55,675 nucleotides of DNA from positions 1 to 55,675 of the forward strand of contig WRHK01000024.1 in NCBI GenBank assembly GCA_009783295.1, in the 5' to 3' direction. This DNA is from Promicromonosporaceae bacterium (lineage in GTDB: Bacteria > Actinomycetota > Actinomycetes > Actinomycetales > Cellulomonadaceae). Within the stretch, counting starts at the first letter, position 1; every line of letters begins with the position of its first letter. The position numbers and the translations under genes were made by a program. Below are positions 1-7,357 of the stretch, piece by piece. Under the pieces are notes generated by a model. That model did not search any database, was not told where the DNA came from, and was given only the letters and a program-made list of their open reading frames with translations.

Positions 1-1008
1 CTCGACGAACGGGTAGACGGCCACCGCGGCGAACCACGCGCCGACGACCGCCAGCGGGACGAGGACCGCGAACGTGACGGTGTAGCCGGACCACACGGTC
101 TCCCAGCCTGAGGGCACAAGCCGCAGCGCACCGTCGAGGAACCCCGTGTACCAGTCGGGCTGGCTGCCCGCCCCGGCGTCGCCCGGGTCGGCGGGCCCGT
201 ACGCCCACACGGGGGTGATCGTGGCCACGGCGCCGAGCAGCACCAGGACGGCGCTGGTCATCGCCGCCATGCCGACCGCCAGAAGCGTGGCGTCCGGCCA
301 GAGCCGCACCCCGAGCGAGCCCCGGACGGCGTCGCTCGCGGGGACGGCCTGCCCGTGGCGCCGCGCCAGCACGGCACGGACCGCGATGAGCGCCACGATC
401 AGTGCGGGAACCACGTACACGTGGATGGGGTAGAGGTGCTCGATGATGTGCCCCGGGAAGCCGCCCCCGAAGATCAGGCTCGAGAGCCGGGTACCGACGA
501 ACGGGATCGCCAGGACCACGCCCTGGGTGATCTGCAGTCCGGTGCCCGAGAGCATGTCGTCCGGCAGCGCATACCCGCTCCACCCGCCCGCCAGCACGAC
601 GGCGAAGAGGGCCACGAGCAGCACCCAGCTGCCGCGCCGCGGCCGCCGGAACCAGCCGCTGAAGAACTTCGTGAGCAGCTGCACCACCATCGCCGCGGGC
701 AGCACGAGCGCGGCCCAGTGGTGGGTCTGGCGCACGAGCATCCCGCCGGCGGTCTCGAGCGAGAGGGTGACCACGGAGTCGTAGGCCTGCGAGACGCGCG
801 CCCCGGCGAGCGGCGCGTAGACGCCGTCGTACGTCGTGAGCGCACCGGACGGGCGGTAGGCGACGGCCAGCAGGATGCCGGTCACCGTCAGGAGGACGAG
901 GCACGTGGCGATGACCACGCCGACCAGGCTCGACCACGTCAGGTAGACGCGCCGCCGGGCGAGCGCGGCGAGGACGCCGCGCCGCGCCAGCCCGCGGTCA
1001 GCGAGCAT
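1..1008 (-). CDS. cytochrome b (QcrB-like) subunit, 3' end outside window, heme bH ligands missing
   Basis: 336 residues are visible from an ATG at 1008; the gene continues past the left edge. It resembles the actinobacterial cytochrome bc1 subunit QcrB: transmembrane helices at about 27-50 and 96-118, the segment GYALPDDMLSGTG at 145-157, and the quinol-site motif PDWY at 284-287 followed by a conserved GFLDGALRLVP stretch. Cytochrome b carries two hemes through four histidines on helices B and D. Here H96 and H196 are present, but the partners are Q110 (14 residues on) and R211 (15 residues on), where His is expected. Both remaining histidines belong to the heme bL site, so the bH site looks lost. 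The start overlaps the upstream ndh gene by 11 bp, which suggests translational coupling. No Rieske or cytochrome c gene is visible. It may be a paralogue and not the respiratory QcrB itself. Confidence 0.85.
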   Translation of the reverse strand, partial: MLADRGLARRGVLAALARRRVYLTWSSLVGVVIATCLVLLTVTGILLAVAYRPSGALTTYDGVYAPLAGARVSQAYDSVVTLSLETAGGMLVRQTHHWAALVLPAAMVVQLLTKFFSGWFRRPRRGSWVLLVALFAVVLAGGWSGYALPDDMLSGTGLQITQGVVLAIPFVGTRLSSLIFGGGFPGHIIEHLYPIHVYVVPALIVALIAVRAVLARRHGQAVPASDAVRGSLGVRLWPDATLLAVGMAAMTSAVLVLLGAVATITPVWAYGPADPGDAGAGSQPDWYTGFLDGALRLVPSGWETVWSGYTVTFAVLVPLAVVGAWFAAVAVYPFVE

Positions 1009-2422
1009 CGCCCGCTCCGACCGGCTCGTGGTTGCGGTTCATGACGGCGGCCGCGTCGGGGCCGGAGACGGCCCGTGGGGGCAGGACGACGTCGGGGTCG
1101 CCGCCCGCCTGGATGGCCTGGCGGGGGCGCTCGATGGAGGGCAGCGGCACGATGTCGCGGCCGAAGAGCGCCGCCGACAGCCACACCGCCAGCACCTGGA
1201 CCTTGCGCTGCCAGGTCGGCACGGCGAGCACGTGGTAGCCGCGGTGCATCAGCCAGCCCAGCCGGCCGCGCACCACGATCCCGTGCCCGCGCCCGAACGG
1301 GTACTGGAAGATGCCGTGGCCGAGGCCGAGCGTGGCGACGACCCCGAGGCTGTGGTGGATGTACGGCCGCGGCTCGCGCCCGCGCAGCGACGCGAGGAGG
1401 TTCTTGGCCAGGCGCTGGCCCTGACGCACCGCGTGCTGCGCGTTGGGCACCGTCATGGCGCCCGGCACGCGTACGGCGAGGTCGGGCACCGCGGCGTCGT
1501 CTCCGGCCGCCCAGGCGTCGGGCACGATCTGGCCGACGGCGTCGACGACGCGCAGGTCGGCGCGCACGCGGACGCGCCCGCGCTCGTCGACCGGCAGGTC
1601 GGTGTGCCGCGCGACGACGGGGTTCGCGCCGTTGCCGGCCGCCCAGACGAGCAGGCCGGTGTCGAGCACCTCGCCGGTCGACAGGACGACACGGCCGTCC
1701 GTGGCCGAGACGACCTGGGTGTTCAGGTGCACGGTGCCGCCACGCTTCTCCAGGTCGCGCACCACCCAGCGGCCCTGGTCCTCCGTCACCTCGGGCAGGA
1801 TGCGGCCGCTCGCCTCGACGAGGTGGAACGACGGGTCCGCGACCGAGAGCTCGGGGTACGGGCGCAGCAGGCTCGTGGCCAGCTGCAGCAGCTCGCCGAA
1901 CAGCTCGACGCCGGTGAACCCGCCGCCGACCACGGTGATGGTCAGCGCCGCGCTCCGCTCAGGGCCGGCAGGCAGCTGTGCGGCCTTGTCGAACGCGACC
2001 AGCAGGCGGTCGCGGACGGCGACGGCCTCCTCGACCGTCTTCATCCCGAAGGCCTGGTCCGTCAGGCCGGGGATGGGGAACGTGCGGGTGACCGCCCCGG
2101 CCGTCACCACGAGGATGTCGTAGTCGACCCGGTGCGTGCGCCCGTCGAGGGTCCGCACGAGCACACGCTTGTGCGCGTGGTCGACGGAGGTCGCGAACGC
2201 GGCGACGACCCGGGTGGTGTGCAGGTGCGCGCGGAGCGAGACGATCGCGTGCCGCGCCTCCACCGACCCTGCCGCGACTTCCGGCAGGAACGGCTGATAG
2301 GTCATGTACCCGCGGGGGTCGACGAGCGTGACCTCGGCCTCGCCGCGGCGCAGGTGCTTCTCCAGCTTCCAGGCGGTGTAGAAACCGGCGTACCCGCCGC
2401 CGACGATGAGGATCTTCCGCAT
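998..2422 (-). CDS. ndh: type II NADH dehydrogenase (NDH-2)
   Basis: 474 residues. A single-subunit flavoprotein that oxidises NADH and reduces membrane quinone without pumping protons. The N-terminus ILIVGGGYAGFYTAW is the FAD dinucleotide fold; a second GxGxxG-type fold (ITVVGGGFTGVELFGEL, about residues 163-179) binds NADH. The segment YMTYQPFLPEVAAG and the later AAGDDAAVPD are typical of bacterial NDH-2. No transmembrane helix is obvious, in line with peripheral membrane attachment through the C-terminal part. The ATG start is supported by an AGGAGGG sequence five to six bases upstream. The 3' end overlaps the start of a cytochrome-b gene by 11 bp, so the two are probably one transcript and may act together in quinone reduction. 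Confidence 0.9.
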   Translation of the reverse strand: MRKILIVGGGYAGFYTAWKLEKHLRRGEAEVTLVDPRGYMTYQPFLPEVAAGSVEARHAIVSLRAHLHTTRVVAAFATSVDHAHKRVLVRTLDGRTHRVDYDILVVTAGAVTRTFPIPGLTDQAFGMKTVEEAVAVRDRLLVAFDKAAQLPAGPERSAALTITVVGGGFTGVELFGELLQLATSLLRPYPELSVADPSFHLVEASGRILPEVTEDQGRWVVRDLEKRGGTVHLNTQVVSATDGRVVLSTGEVLDTGLLVWAAGNGANPVVARHTDLPVDERGRVRVRADLRVVDAVGQIVPDAWAAGDDAAVPDLAVRVPGAMTVPNAQHAVRQGQRLAKNLLASLRGREPRPYIHHSLGVVATLGLGHGIFQYPFGRGHGIVVRGRLGWLMHRGYHVLAVPTWQRKVQVLAVWLSAALFGRDIVPLPSIERPRQAIQAGGDPDVVLPPRAVSGPDAAAVMNRNHEPVGAGDAR

Positions 2423-2627
2423 GATTCCCTCCTGATGTTCTCGCTATGGAGACAACCCAGGAGGGCGGGATGTGACGTGGCGTGCGTTACGTCGCGCGGG
2501 TGGCGCCGGGCTCCGACTGCTCCGTCTGGTTGACGGAACGGATGCAAGCCTGCCCGGCGCCTCGTCGGCGGGAACCCCCACGCTAGCCAGCGGCGGCGCC
2601 GCGTGCCCCCCTTCGAGCTGCCCGTGA

Positions 2628-3542
2628 TCACAGCTCCGCGCCGTTCCATAGAGAGAGCTTCGCGGGGTTGACCATCAGCCGCAGCGCGGTCACCCGGCCG
2701 TCGTGCACGTCCAGCGTGACGACGCCGACGATCCGGCCCTCCTCCCAGAGCGCGAAGCCGAGCCCGTCGGTGGTCTCCTGCGCGGCCAGCTCGACGCCAG
2801 GCCACTTGCCGATCGAGCCCAGCAGGAACCGCGCGACCCGGTCCGCGCCGACCACCTGGTTGCGGGCCGCGCCCCGGCGGCCGCCGCCGTCGGACGTGAG
2901 CACGACGTCGGGGTCCAGCGCGCGGATCAGCTCCTGCACGTCGCCGCCCTGCGCCGCCGCGGCGAAGGCGCGCACGACGGCGTCGTGCTCCGCGCGCGGC
3001 GCGCGGCGCGTTCGGCTGTCCTCGACCTTGCGCCGGGCCGAGACGGCGAGCTGGCGGCACGCCGCCGGGGTGCGCCCGACGGTCTCCGCGACCTCCGCGA
3101 ACGGCATCGCGAACACGTCGTGCAGCACGAACACCACGCGCTCGGCGGGCGTCATCGACTCGAGCACCAGCAGCAGCGCCGAGCTCACGGAGTCGTCGAG
3201 CGTGACCCGGTCGGCGGGGTCGACCTCGGGCTCGGTGAACGCCTGCGTGGGCACAGGCTCGGGCAGCCACGGCCCGACGTAGAGCTCGCGCCGGGCGCGC
3301 GCCGAGCCGAGCATGTCGAGGCACACGCGGCTCGCCACCCGGGTGAGCCACGCGGCGGGCACCTCGATGGCGTCGCGCTCCTGTGGGCTCATCCGGTACC
3401 AGCGGGCGTAGGTCTCCTGCACGGCGTCCTCGGCCTCGGCGATGGTGCCGAGCATCCGGAACGCCAGGGACACCAGGTGCCGGCGCTCGCCGAGCACCTC
3501 GGCGTCGACGGCGGGATCGTCGGCTGTCGTTCGATCGTCCAT
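2628..3542 (-). CDS. sigJ: ECF41-family RNA polymerase sigma factor (SigJ-like) with SnoaL-like C-terminal domain
   Basis: 304 residues. Sigma region 2 lies at about 18-90 (LVSLAFRMLGTIAEAEDAVQ) and region 4 at about 125-185 (ending in the helix-turn-helix AEVAETVGRTPAACRQL). The linker holds GPWLPEP and the C-terminal SnoaL-like domain holds SDGGGRR and a late NPAKL; WLPEP, DGGG and NPDKL-type motifs are hallmarks of ECF41, where the C-terminal domain controls sigma activity in place of a separate anti-sigma factor. ECF41 genes typically sit next to the oxidoreductase-type gene they control, and here the divergent membrane-protein/SDR operon starts 79 bp away behind a matching promoter. Function in the cell is unknown. 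Confidence 0.93.
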   Translation of the reverse strand: MDDRTTADDPAVDAEVLGERRHLVSLAFRMLGTIAEAEDAVQETYARWYRMSPQERDAIEVPAAWLTRVASRVCLDMLGSARARRELYVGPWLPEPVPTQAFTEPEVDPADRVTLDDSVSSALLLVLESMTPAERVVFVLHDVFAMPFAEVAETVGRTPAACRQLAVSARRKVEDSRTRRAPRAEHDAVVRAFAAAAQGGDVQELIRALDPDVVLTSDGGGRRGAARNQVVGADRVARFLLGSIGKWPGVELAAQETTDGLGFALWEEGRIVGVVTLDVHDGRVTALRLMVNPAKLSLWNGAEL

Positions 3543-3585
3543 GTCAGTCTTGACCGGGCAGCGGCCCGAAACGTGATGCGGACCA

Positions 3586-3612
3586 CCTCACATCGACGGC
3601 GGCCACGTCGTC
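3586..3612 (+). promoter_or_regulatory. candidate ECF41-dependent promoter
   Basis: CCTCACA at 3586-3592 and CGTC at 3609-3612 are separated by exactly 16 bases. As I recall it, the ECF41 consensus is TGTCACA-N16-CGTC, so five of seven -35 bases and all -10 bases match at the right spacing. The initiation codon of the next gene starts nine bases after CGTC, so the transcript would be leaderless or nearly so. The match is by eye. Confidence 0.5.
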
Positions 3613-3621
3613 GGACGGGGC

Positions 3622-4065
3622 ATGAACACACTATGGCGCAGGGTCGCTCTGGCGCTTCTGGCCCTCGCAGGGCTCTTCGTGGGCGTCTGGGCCGCGGCGG
3701 CGCCGCGCTCCTTCTACGACAGCTTCCCGTCCCTCGGGTACCACTGGATCGACCTGCTGCCGCCCTTCAACGAGCACCTCGTCTTCGACGTCGGCACGCT
3801 CCAGCTGGGCCTGGCGGCCGGGAGCCTGGCGGCGATCGTCAGCCGCCGCGCCCTGCTGGGCCGGCTGAGCGGGCTGACGTGGTTCGTCTTCGCCCTGCCG
3901 CACTTCGCCTTCCACCTGGCCCGCCTGGGTCCCACCATGTCCGACTCGATCGGCCAGGCGGTGTCGACCGGGCTCCCCGTGGTGCTCGGCCTGCTGCTGA
4001 TCCTGCCCGCCCGCGTGCGGGTCGAGGCGGACACACCTCTCGAGATCAAGGAGATCGCACGATGA
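3622..4065 (+). CDS. small integral membrane protein, putative ECF41 target
   Basis: 147 residues with about four hydrophobic helices (roughly 8-28, 50-70, 78-100, 118-138). The segment PFNEHLVFDVG recurs in uncharacterised actinobacterial membrane proteins; no catalytic motif was seen. The stop codon overlaps the ATG of the downstream SDR gene (ATGA at 4062), so both are co-translated. The start lies directly behind the candidate ECF41 promoter. It probably belongs to the regulon of the divergent sigma factor; its biochemical role is unknown. Confidence 0.7.
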   Translation: MNTLWRRVALALLALAGLFVGVWAAAAPRSFYDSFPSLGYHWIDLLPPFNEHLVFDVGTLQLGLAAGSLAAIVSRRALLGRLSGLTWFVFALPHFAFHLARLGPTMSDSIGQAVSTGLPVVLGLLLILPARVRVEADTPLEIKEIAR

Positions 4066-4814
4066 AGATCGCTGTCGCCGGGGGTACCGGCGCCGTCGGA
4101 CGCCACGTCGTGGAGGCCGCACAGGCCGCCGGGCACGAGCCCCTCGTCCTGACCCGCTCGACGGGCGTCGACATCACCACCGGCGCAGGGCTCGCGGACG
4201 CGCTGCGCGGCGCGGACGCCGTCATCGACGTCGCCAACACGACGACGATGTCCGCCAAGGCGTCGACCCGCTTCTTCGAGGCGGCCACGGGCCACCTGCT
4301 CGCGGCCGAGCGGGAGGCCGGCGTCGGGCACCACGTGACGCTCTCGATCATCGGCGCCGTCGATGCTCCGGAGAGCTACTACGCGGGCAAAGCCGCCCAG
4401 GAGCGGCTGGTCATGACCCGTCCCGACGGGTGGTCGGTGCTGCGCGCGAGCCAGTTCCACGAGTTCGTGCCGCAGATCCTGTCCACCACCCGCATCGGGC
4501 CGCTGCAGCTCGCGCCCAAGATCCGGATGCAGCCGGTGAGCGCGGCCGAGGTCGCGGCCGAGCTCGTCGCCATCGCCGAGGCCGGGCCGAGCGGCCTCGT
4601 GGCCGACCTCGCCGGACCGCGCGAGGAGGACTTCGCCGACCTGTCCCGCCGCTACCTCGCGGCCGTCAAGACGCCGCGCCGCGTGCTGTCGGTCCCGTTC
4701 CCCGGCGCGTACGGGCGTGCTCTGCGCAACGGGACCCTGCTGCCGCGCCAGGGCGCCAGGCTCGGCCGCCAGACGTTCACCGAGTGGCTGGCGGCGACCA
4801 CCCGGGTCGTCTGA
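4062..4814 (+). CDS. atypical/extended SDR-type NAD(P)-binding oxidoreductase (NmrA-like)
   Basis: 250 residues. The N-terminal KIAVAGGTGAVGRHVVEAA is a Rossmann GxxGxxG nucleotide-binding site; the segment YYAGKAAQERLVM sits where SDR proteins have the YxxxK-type region. Extended or atypical SDR proteins of this size act on quinones, sugars or as redox sensors; the substrate cannot be read from sequence. An oxidoreductase of this kind beside an ECF41 sigma factor is the classical ECF41 arrangement. It overlaps the upstream membrane-protein gene by 4 bp. Confidence 0.8.
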   Translation: MKIAVAGGTGAVGRHVVEAAQAAGHEPLVLTRSTGVDITTGAGLADALRGADAVIDVANTTTMSAKASTRFFEAATGHLLAAEREAGVGHHVTLSIIGAVDAPESYYAGKAAQERLVMTRPDGWSVLRASQFHEFVPQILSTTRIGPLQLAPKIRMQPVSAAEVAAELVAIAEAGPSGLVADLAGPREEDFADLSRRYLAAVKTPRRVLSVPFPGAYGRALRNGTLLPRQGARLGRQTFTEWLAATTRVV

Positions 4815-4825
4815 CCGGTCGCTCC

Positions 4826-4876
4826 GGTGGTTGAGCCTGTCGAGAGCGCTGAGGTGTCTCGACAGGCTCAACCACC
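4826..4876. repeat. REP-like perfect inverted repeat, 20-bp arms
   Basis: Arm GGTGGTTGAGCCTGTCGAGA (4826-4845) and its exact reverse complement (4857-4876) flank an 11-base loop, 11 bp after the SDR stop codon. The transcript would form a very stable hairpin, so it may end or protect the operon mRNA. The arm is a palindromic word I know from Micrococcales genomes; related copies lie at 4889-4905 and 41928-41949. Confidence 0.85.
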
Positions 4877-4888
4877 TGGGTTGGGGGG

Positions 4889-4905
4889 GTGGTTTCGACA
4901 GGCTC
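4889..4905. repeat. partial third copy of the REP-like arm
   Basis: GTGGTTTCGACAGGCTC repeats the right arm of the adjacent palindrome in a form with TTTCGACAGGCTC, without a partner arm. It directly precedes a degraded gene fragment, so the junction may lie at the repeat. Confidence 0.6.
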
Positions 4906-5060
4906 GTACGACGTCGTCATGCTCCCGATGGGCTCCGAGGCGGACAAGGCGGCGCTGCTCCAGGACCTCGAACCCGTTCTTCACGACGCCGCGCTTCGAC
5001 GGCACCCCCTCCGTGTTCGTGCGCGAGTGCCGGCTGGACGCTCGAGCGTCCCGAAGGTCC
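4904..5060 (+). pseudogene. frameshifted 3' remnant, MmcQ/YjbR-like
   Basis: One frame reads SEADKAALLQDLEP and, after a frame change near 4970-4980, another reads NPFFTTPRFDGTPSVFVREC. Together they resemble the C-terminal part of MmcQ/YjbR-family proteins, where an FFTTPHFDGYPAV-like segment follows a helix. There is no N-terminal half and no start codon that would keep both frames. It begins right at a REP half-copy, as if most of the gene had been deleted there. Family assignment is from memory of the motif. Confidence 0.4.
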
Positions 5061-5149
5061 GCCGCACATTGCCTGCCATGAGTGGGTTCCTCTCCACCCA
5101 CCCAGGTACGCCGCCGCGCCCGACGTTCCCCAGCGGGGCAACGGCTCAG

Positions 5150-5219
5150 CCATGCATGTCGCCAATCCGCGTCGTGACCTGCACGAAGGACCGCGAACTC
5201 GTGGGGCACCAGCGGGGTT
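5150..5219. repeat. direct repeat copy A
   Basis: CCATGCATGT (5150-5159) and TGGGGCACCAGCGGGGTT (5202-5219) lie 52 bases apart, start to start. The same two words recur at 5349 and 5398. Confidence 0.65.
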
Positions 5220-5348
5220 TCGGATGGCCCCGCAGGACCATTCCTGTCCACTCGTGTACCTGACGCCCAAGAGCGTCATCCCAGGTCAGGCCGCGCTCCC
5301 GCTGGCCACGGGCCCACGGCCTGACCCCTGGAACTCTCAGACGTTGAA

Positions 5349-5415
5349 CCATGCATGTGTGCCCTGAGCTGCTGGGTCACTCCCATCGGAAGGCGAATGG
5401 GGCACCAGCGGGGTT
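5349..5415. repeat. direct repeat copy B
   Basis: CCATGCATGT (5349-5358) and TGGGGCACCAGCGGGGTT (5398-5415), 49 bases apart; the sequence between the words differs from copy A. Copies are about 200 bp apart. Function unknown; recombination site or duplicated regulatory element are possible. Confidence 0.65.
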
Positions 5416-5635
5416 CCAGGCGCACTGAACTCGCAGCCGCCGGCGAACCGACGGGTCGAGGCAACCGTCCCCAGGCGGGATGTCGCCGTCTGCGGAGGTC
5501 TCCGCGCAACCCAGGATACGGCGCGCAAAGCCCACGGCCGCGAGGCGTCACGGCGACAGGAAGTGGGCTCGAAGCGAGATTCGCAACTCGCTCGCCTCCC
5601 GGACGAGGCGACGCTAGCGCCTCCAAGCCCGCGAC

Positions 5636-7357
5636 TCAGACGTCTAGCTCCACCAACAGGTCCGTCGCGAACCCGTCGCCAATGTGGTCCGGCGTTCCGA
5701 CCAGCGCCACGCGGTCGAGGTAGATGTTCCGGTGCTCGCAGCTCGTCTCCGGCAGAAGGAGACACGCATGGCAGGCGGCGAGGTTCAAGCCGTCGGCGCC
5801 CGAAGGCCCGGACTCCGAGCACACCGGATCGTTCGAGCACCAACCCGCGCGGCTCACCGCCGACTGCAGTGCGTGAGCGAACCGCGCCTCGTCAGCGAGA
5901 GCGGCGAGGCCGCCAAGACTCCCGGCGGCATCGGACGAGGCGGTGTACACGAGGACACCAGTCTGGTCGCCGTCCGCGTAGATCCGCTCGCGCAGCGATC
6001 CCACGGGATAGCCGGCGTCGAGGCTGAGCTCCTTCAGAACTGCGTGCGCCAGCGAGTGGATCGCGATGAAGCGCGCGCTCGGCGCTTCTGGGCTGACAGC
6101 GCCGGACTCGGCAGCCCGCCGGTCGAGCGAGTCGGCGAGGCGCTTCTGGCGGTCGACAGCGAACGCAGACCTCTCCCAGTCGGAGACGAGCGCGTCGTCG
6201 AGGCGGACGAAGACGCCCTCACCAAGCACCTCCGTGGCGGGGAGCCAATCCCTCGGAGCTGCGCTGAGCCGCGCCACGCGCGGGGTCGTCGTGTCCGTGG
6301 GCATCGGCGTCACCCGTGAGAACCCGGTGAGCGCACGCACCTCCCGAAGCCGGGTCACCTTGGAGACCTGAGCGACGAGTCCTCGCAGCTCGACGGCGAC
6401 GTCGACCTCCACGCACTGGAACGTGTCGCGCGATCCGGCGTCGTTGCCGTCGATCAGCGCCCGGTACTCCTCGGCCCGAAGTTCAGCCTCGGTCGGGACG
6501 TGGTTCGGGTCGAGACCCCTGCGCTGGCGCACCTGTGCAAGGACGCCTTCGACGGTAAGGCCCGGCGCCCGCTGCTTGTCGACGACACCGGCGATGGCGC
6601 CGTCGTCCAGGTGCTCGAGGATGTGCCAGTTCCGGGTCACGTACTGCGCGGCGGGGCTGGACCACGGCGGGATGGAGATGCTGGACCGCACGGCCGCGAA
6701 CCAGACGTTCGACGAACCACGCTGGAGCACCCGCAGCGGCTTCTCGCACGAGGGTTCGTTCTCGACCCCGAGCAGCCAGGGTCGCCGACCAGCGCAGGAC
6801 TTGATCTTCTGCAGCGCGCCGGCCGAGAACGATCCGTCGAGGTCATGAGCGGGAACGCCGCACGAGCAAGAGACAACGATGTCGGCGAGGGACGACGACG
6901 CGCCGCGGGTCGTCAGCTTGAGCTTGTGGTTGTCGCCGACGACCTCGTGGCCCCGATGGACCCACTGGAAGTACGGGAAGTCCTCGATGTGGCCGTTCTC
7001 GCAGCAGGCCACGAACCGCGATGGCGTCAGGTCCGTGACACAGTCCGGGCACTGCGTCTTCCGTGCATCGAACCGCCAGAAGTGGTCGAGCCGTCGGCAC
7101 GACGGGCAGTAGTGGTACTCGGGGAAACGCACCGCGGGAACGTCTCCCCTGTTGCTCCCCGTCGATGGTGCACGGAACGTGCGGACCCGAAGGGATCGAG
7201 CGAGTCGCGGCTCCTCCACCTCGGCGCACCACCGCTCGTCCCAGTCGTCGGTCCCGCAGATCATGAAGCTCTGATCCCCGGCGGGGAACAACGAGCCCAC
7301 GCCGTAAGTGGTGACGAGTTGGCTCTGGCGCGCCTTCGGCTTGTCAATCGTCGCCAT
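5636..7357 (-). CDS. drmB: DISARM-type protein DrmB (DUF1998)
   Basis: 573 residues from ATG 7357; a GTG at 7366 is an alternative start. The N-terminal QLVTTYGVGSLFPAG, three Cys pairs of zinc-ribbon type (CPSCRR near 88, CPDC near 105, CSCG near 167) and the C-terminal ACHACLLLPETSCEHRNIYLDR are typical of DUF1998 proteins and of DrmB. DrmB forms a complex with DrmA in DISARM anti-phage systems and helps it engage foreign DNA. It overlaps drmA by 14 bp and is the last gene of the operon. No DrmC-like phospholipase-D nuclease follows it. Whether this set protects by the published DISARM mechanism is an inference. Confidence 0.88.
   Translation of the reverse strand: MATIDKPKARQSQLVTTYGVGSLFPAGDQSFMICGTDDWDERWCAEVEEPRLARSLRVRTFRAPSTGSNRGDVPAVRFPEYHYCPSCRRLDHFWRFDARKTQCPDCVTDLTPSRFVACCENGHIEDFPYFQWVHRGHEVVGDNHKLKLTTRGASSSLADIVVSCSCGVPAHDLDGSFSAGALQKIKSCAGRRPWLLGVENEPSCEKPLRVLQRGSSNVWFAAVRSSISIPPWSSPAAQYVTRNWHILEHLDDGAIAGVVDKQRAPGLTVEGVLAQVRQRRGLDPNHVPTEAELRAEEYRALIDGNDAGSRDTFQCVEVDVAVELRGLVAQVSKVTRLREVRALTGFSRVTPMPTDTTTPRVARLSAAPRDWLPATEVLGEGVFVRLDDALVSDWERSAFAVDRQKRLADSLDRRAAESGAVSPEAPSARFIAIHSLAHAVLKELSLDAGYPVGSLRERIYADGDQTGVLVYTASSDAAGSLGGLAALADEARFAHALQSAVSRAGWCSNDPVCSESGPSGADGLNLAACHACLLLPETSCEHRNIYLDRVALVGTPDHIGDGFATDLLVELDV

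Larger units (their letters stand above)
5061..5635. other. non-coding stretch between flank and defence island
   Basis: No convincing gene on either strand. It holds the paired repeats listed below and a short hairpin (GACGC at 5262-5266 with GCGTC at 5273-5277). It borders the 3' end of drmB and is a candidate boundary of the inserted island. Confidence 0.5.

Noticed and set aside
1028-2533. Long open frames opposite ndh and opposite most other genes
   Set aside because: They are antisense shadows in GC-rich DNA: Arg/Ala/Pro/Gly-rich, no domains, no ribosome sites.
2703-4814. A 703-codon plus frame ending in the SDR gene
   Set aside because: The first 450 codons are the antisense of the sigma factor and a shifted reading of the membrane protein; only the part from 4062 is real.
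5061-5635. A tRNA or attachment site next to the island
   Set aside because: No cloverleaf or T-loop consensus was found by eye; only the paired repeats remain.
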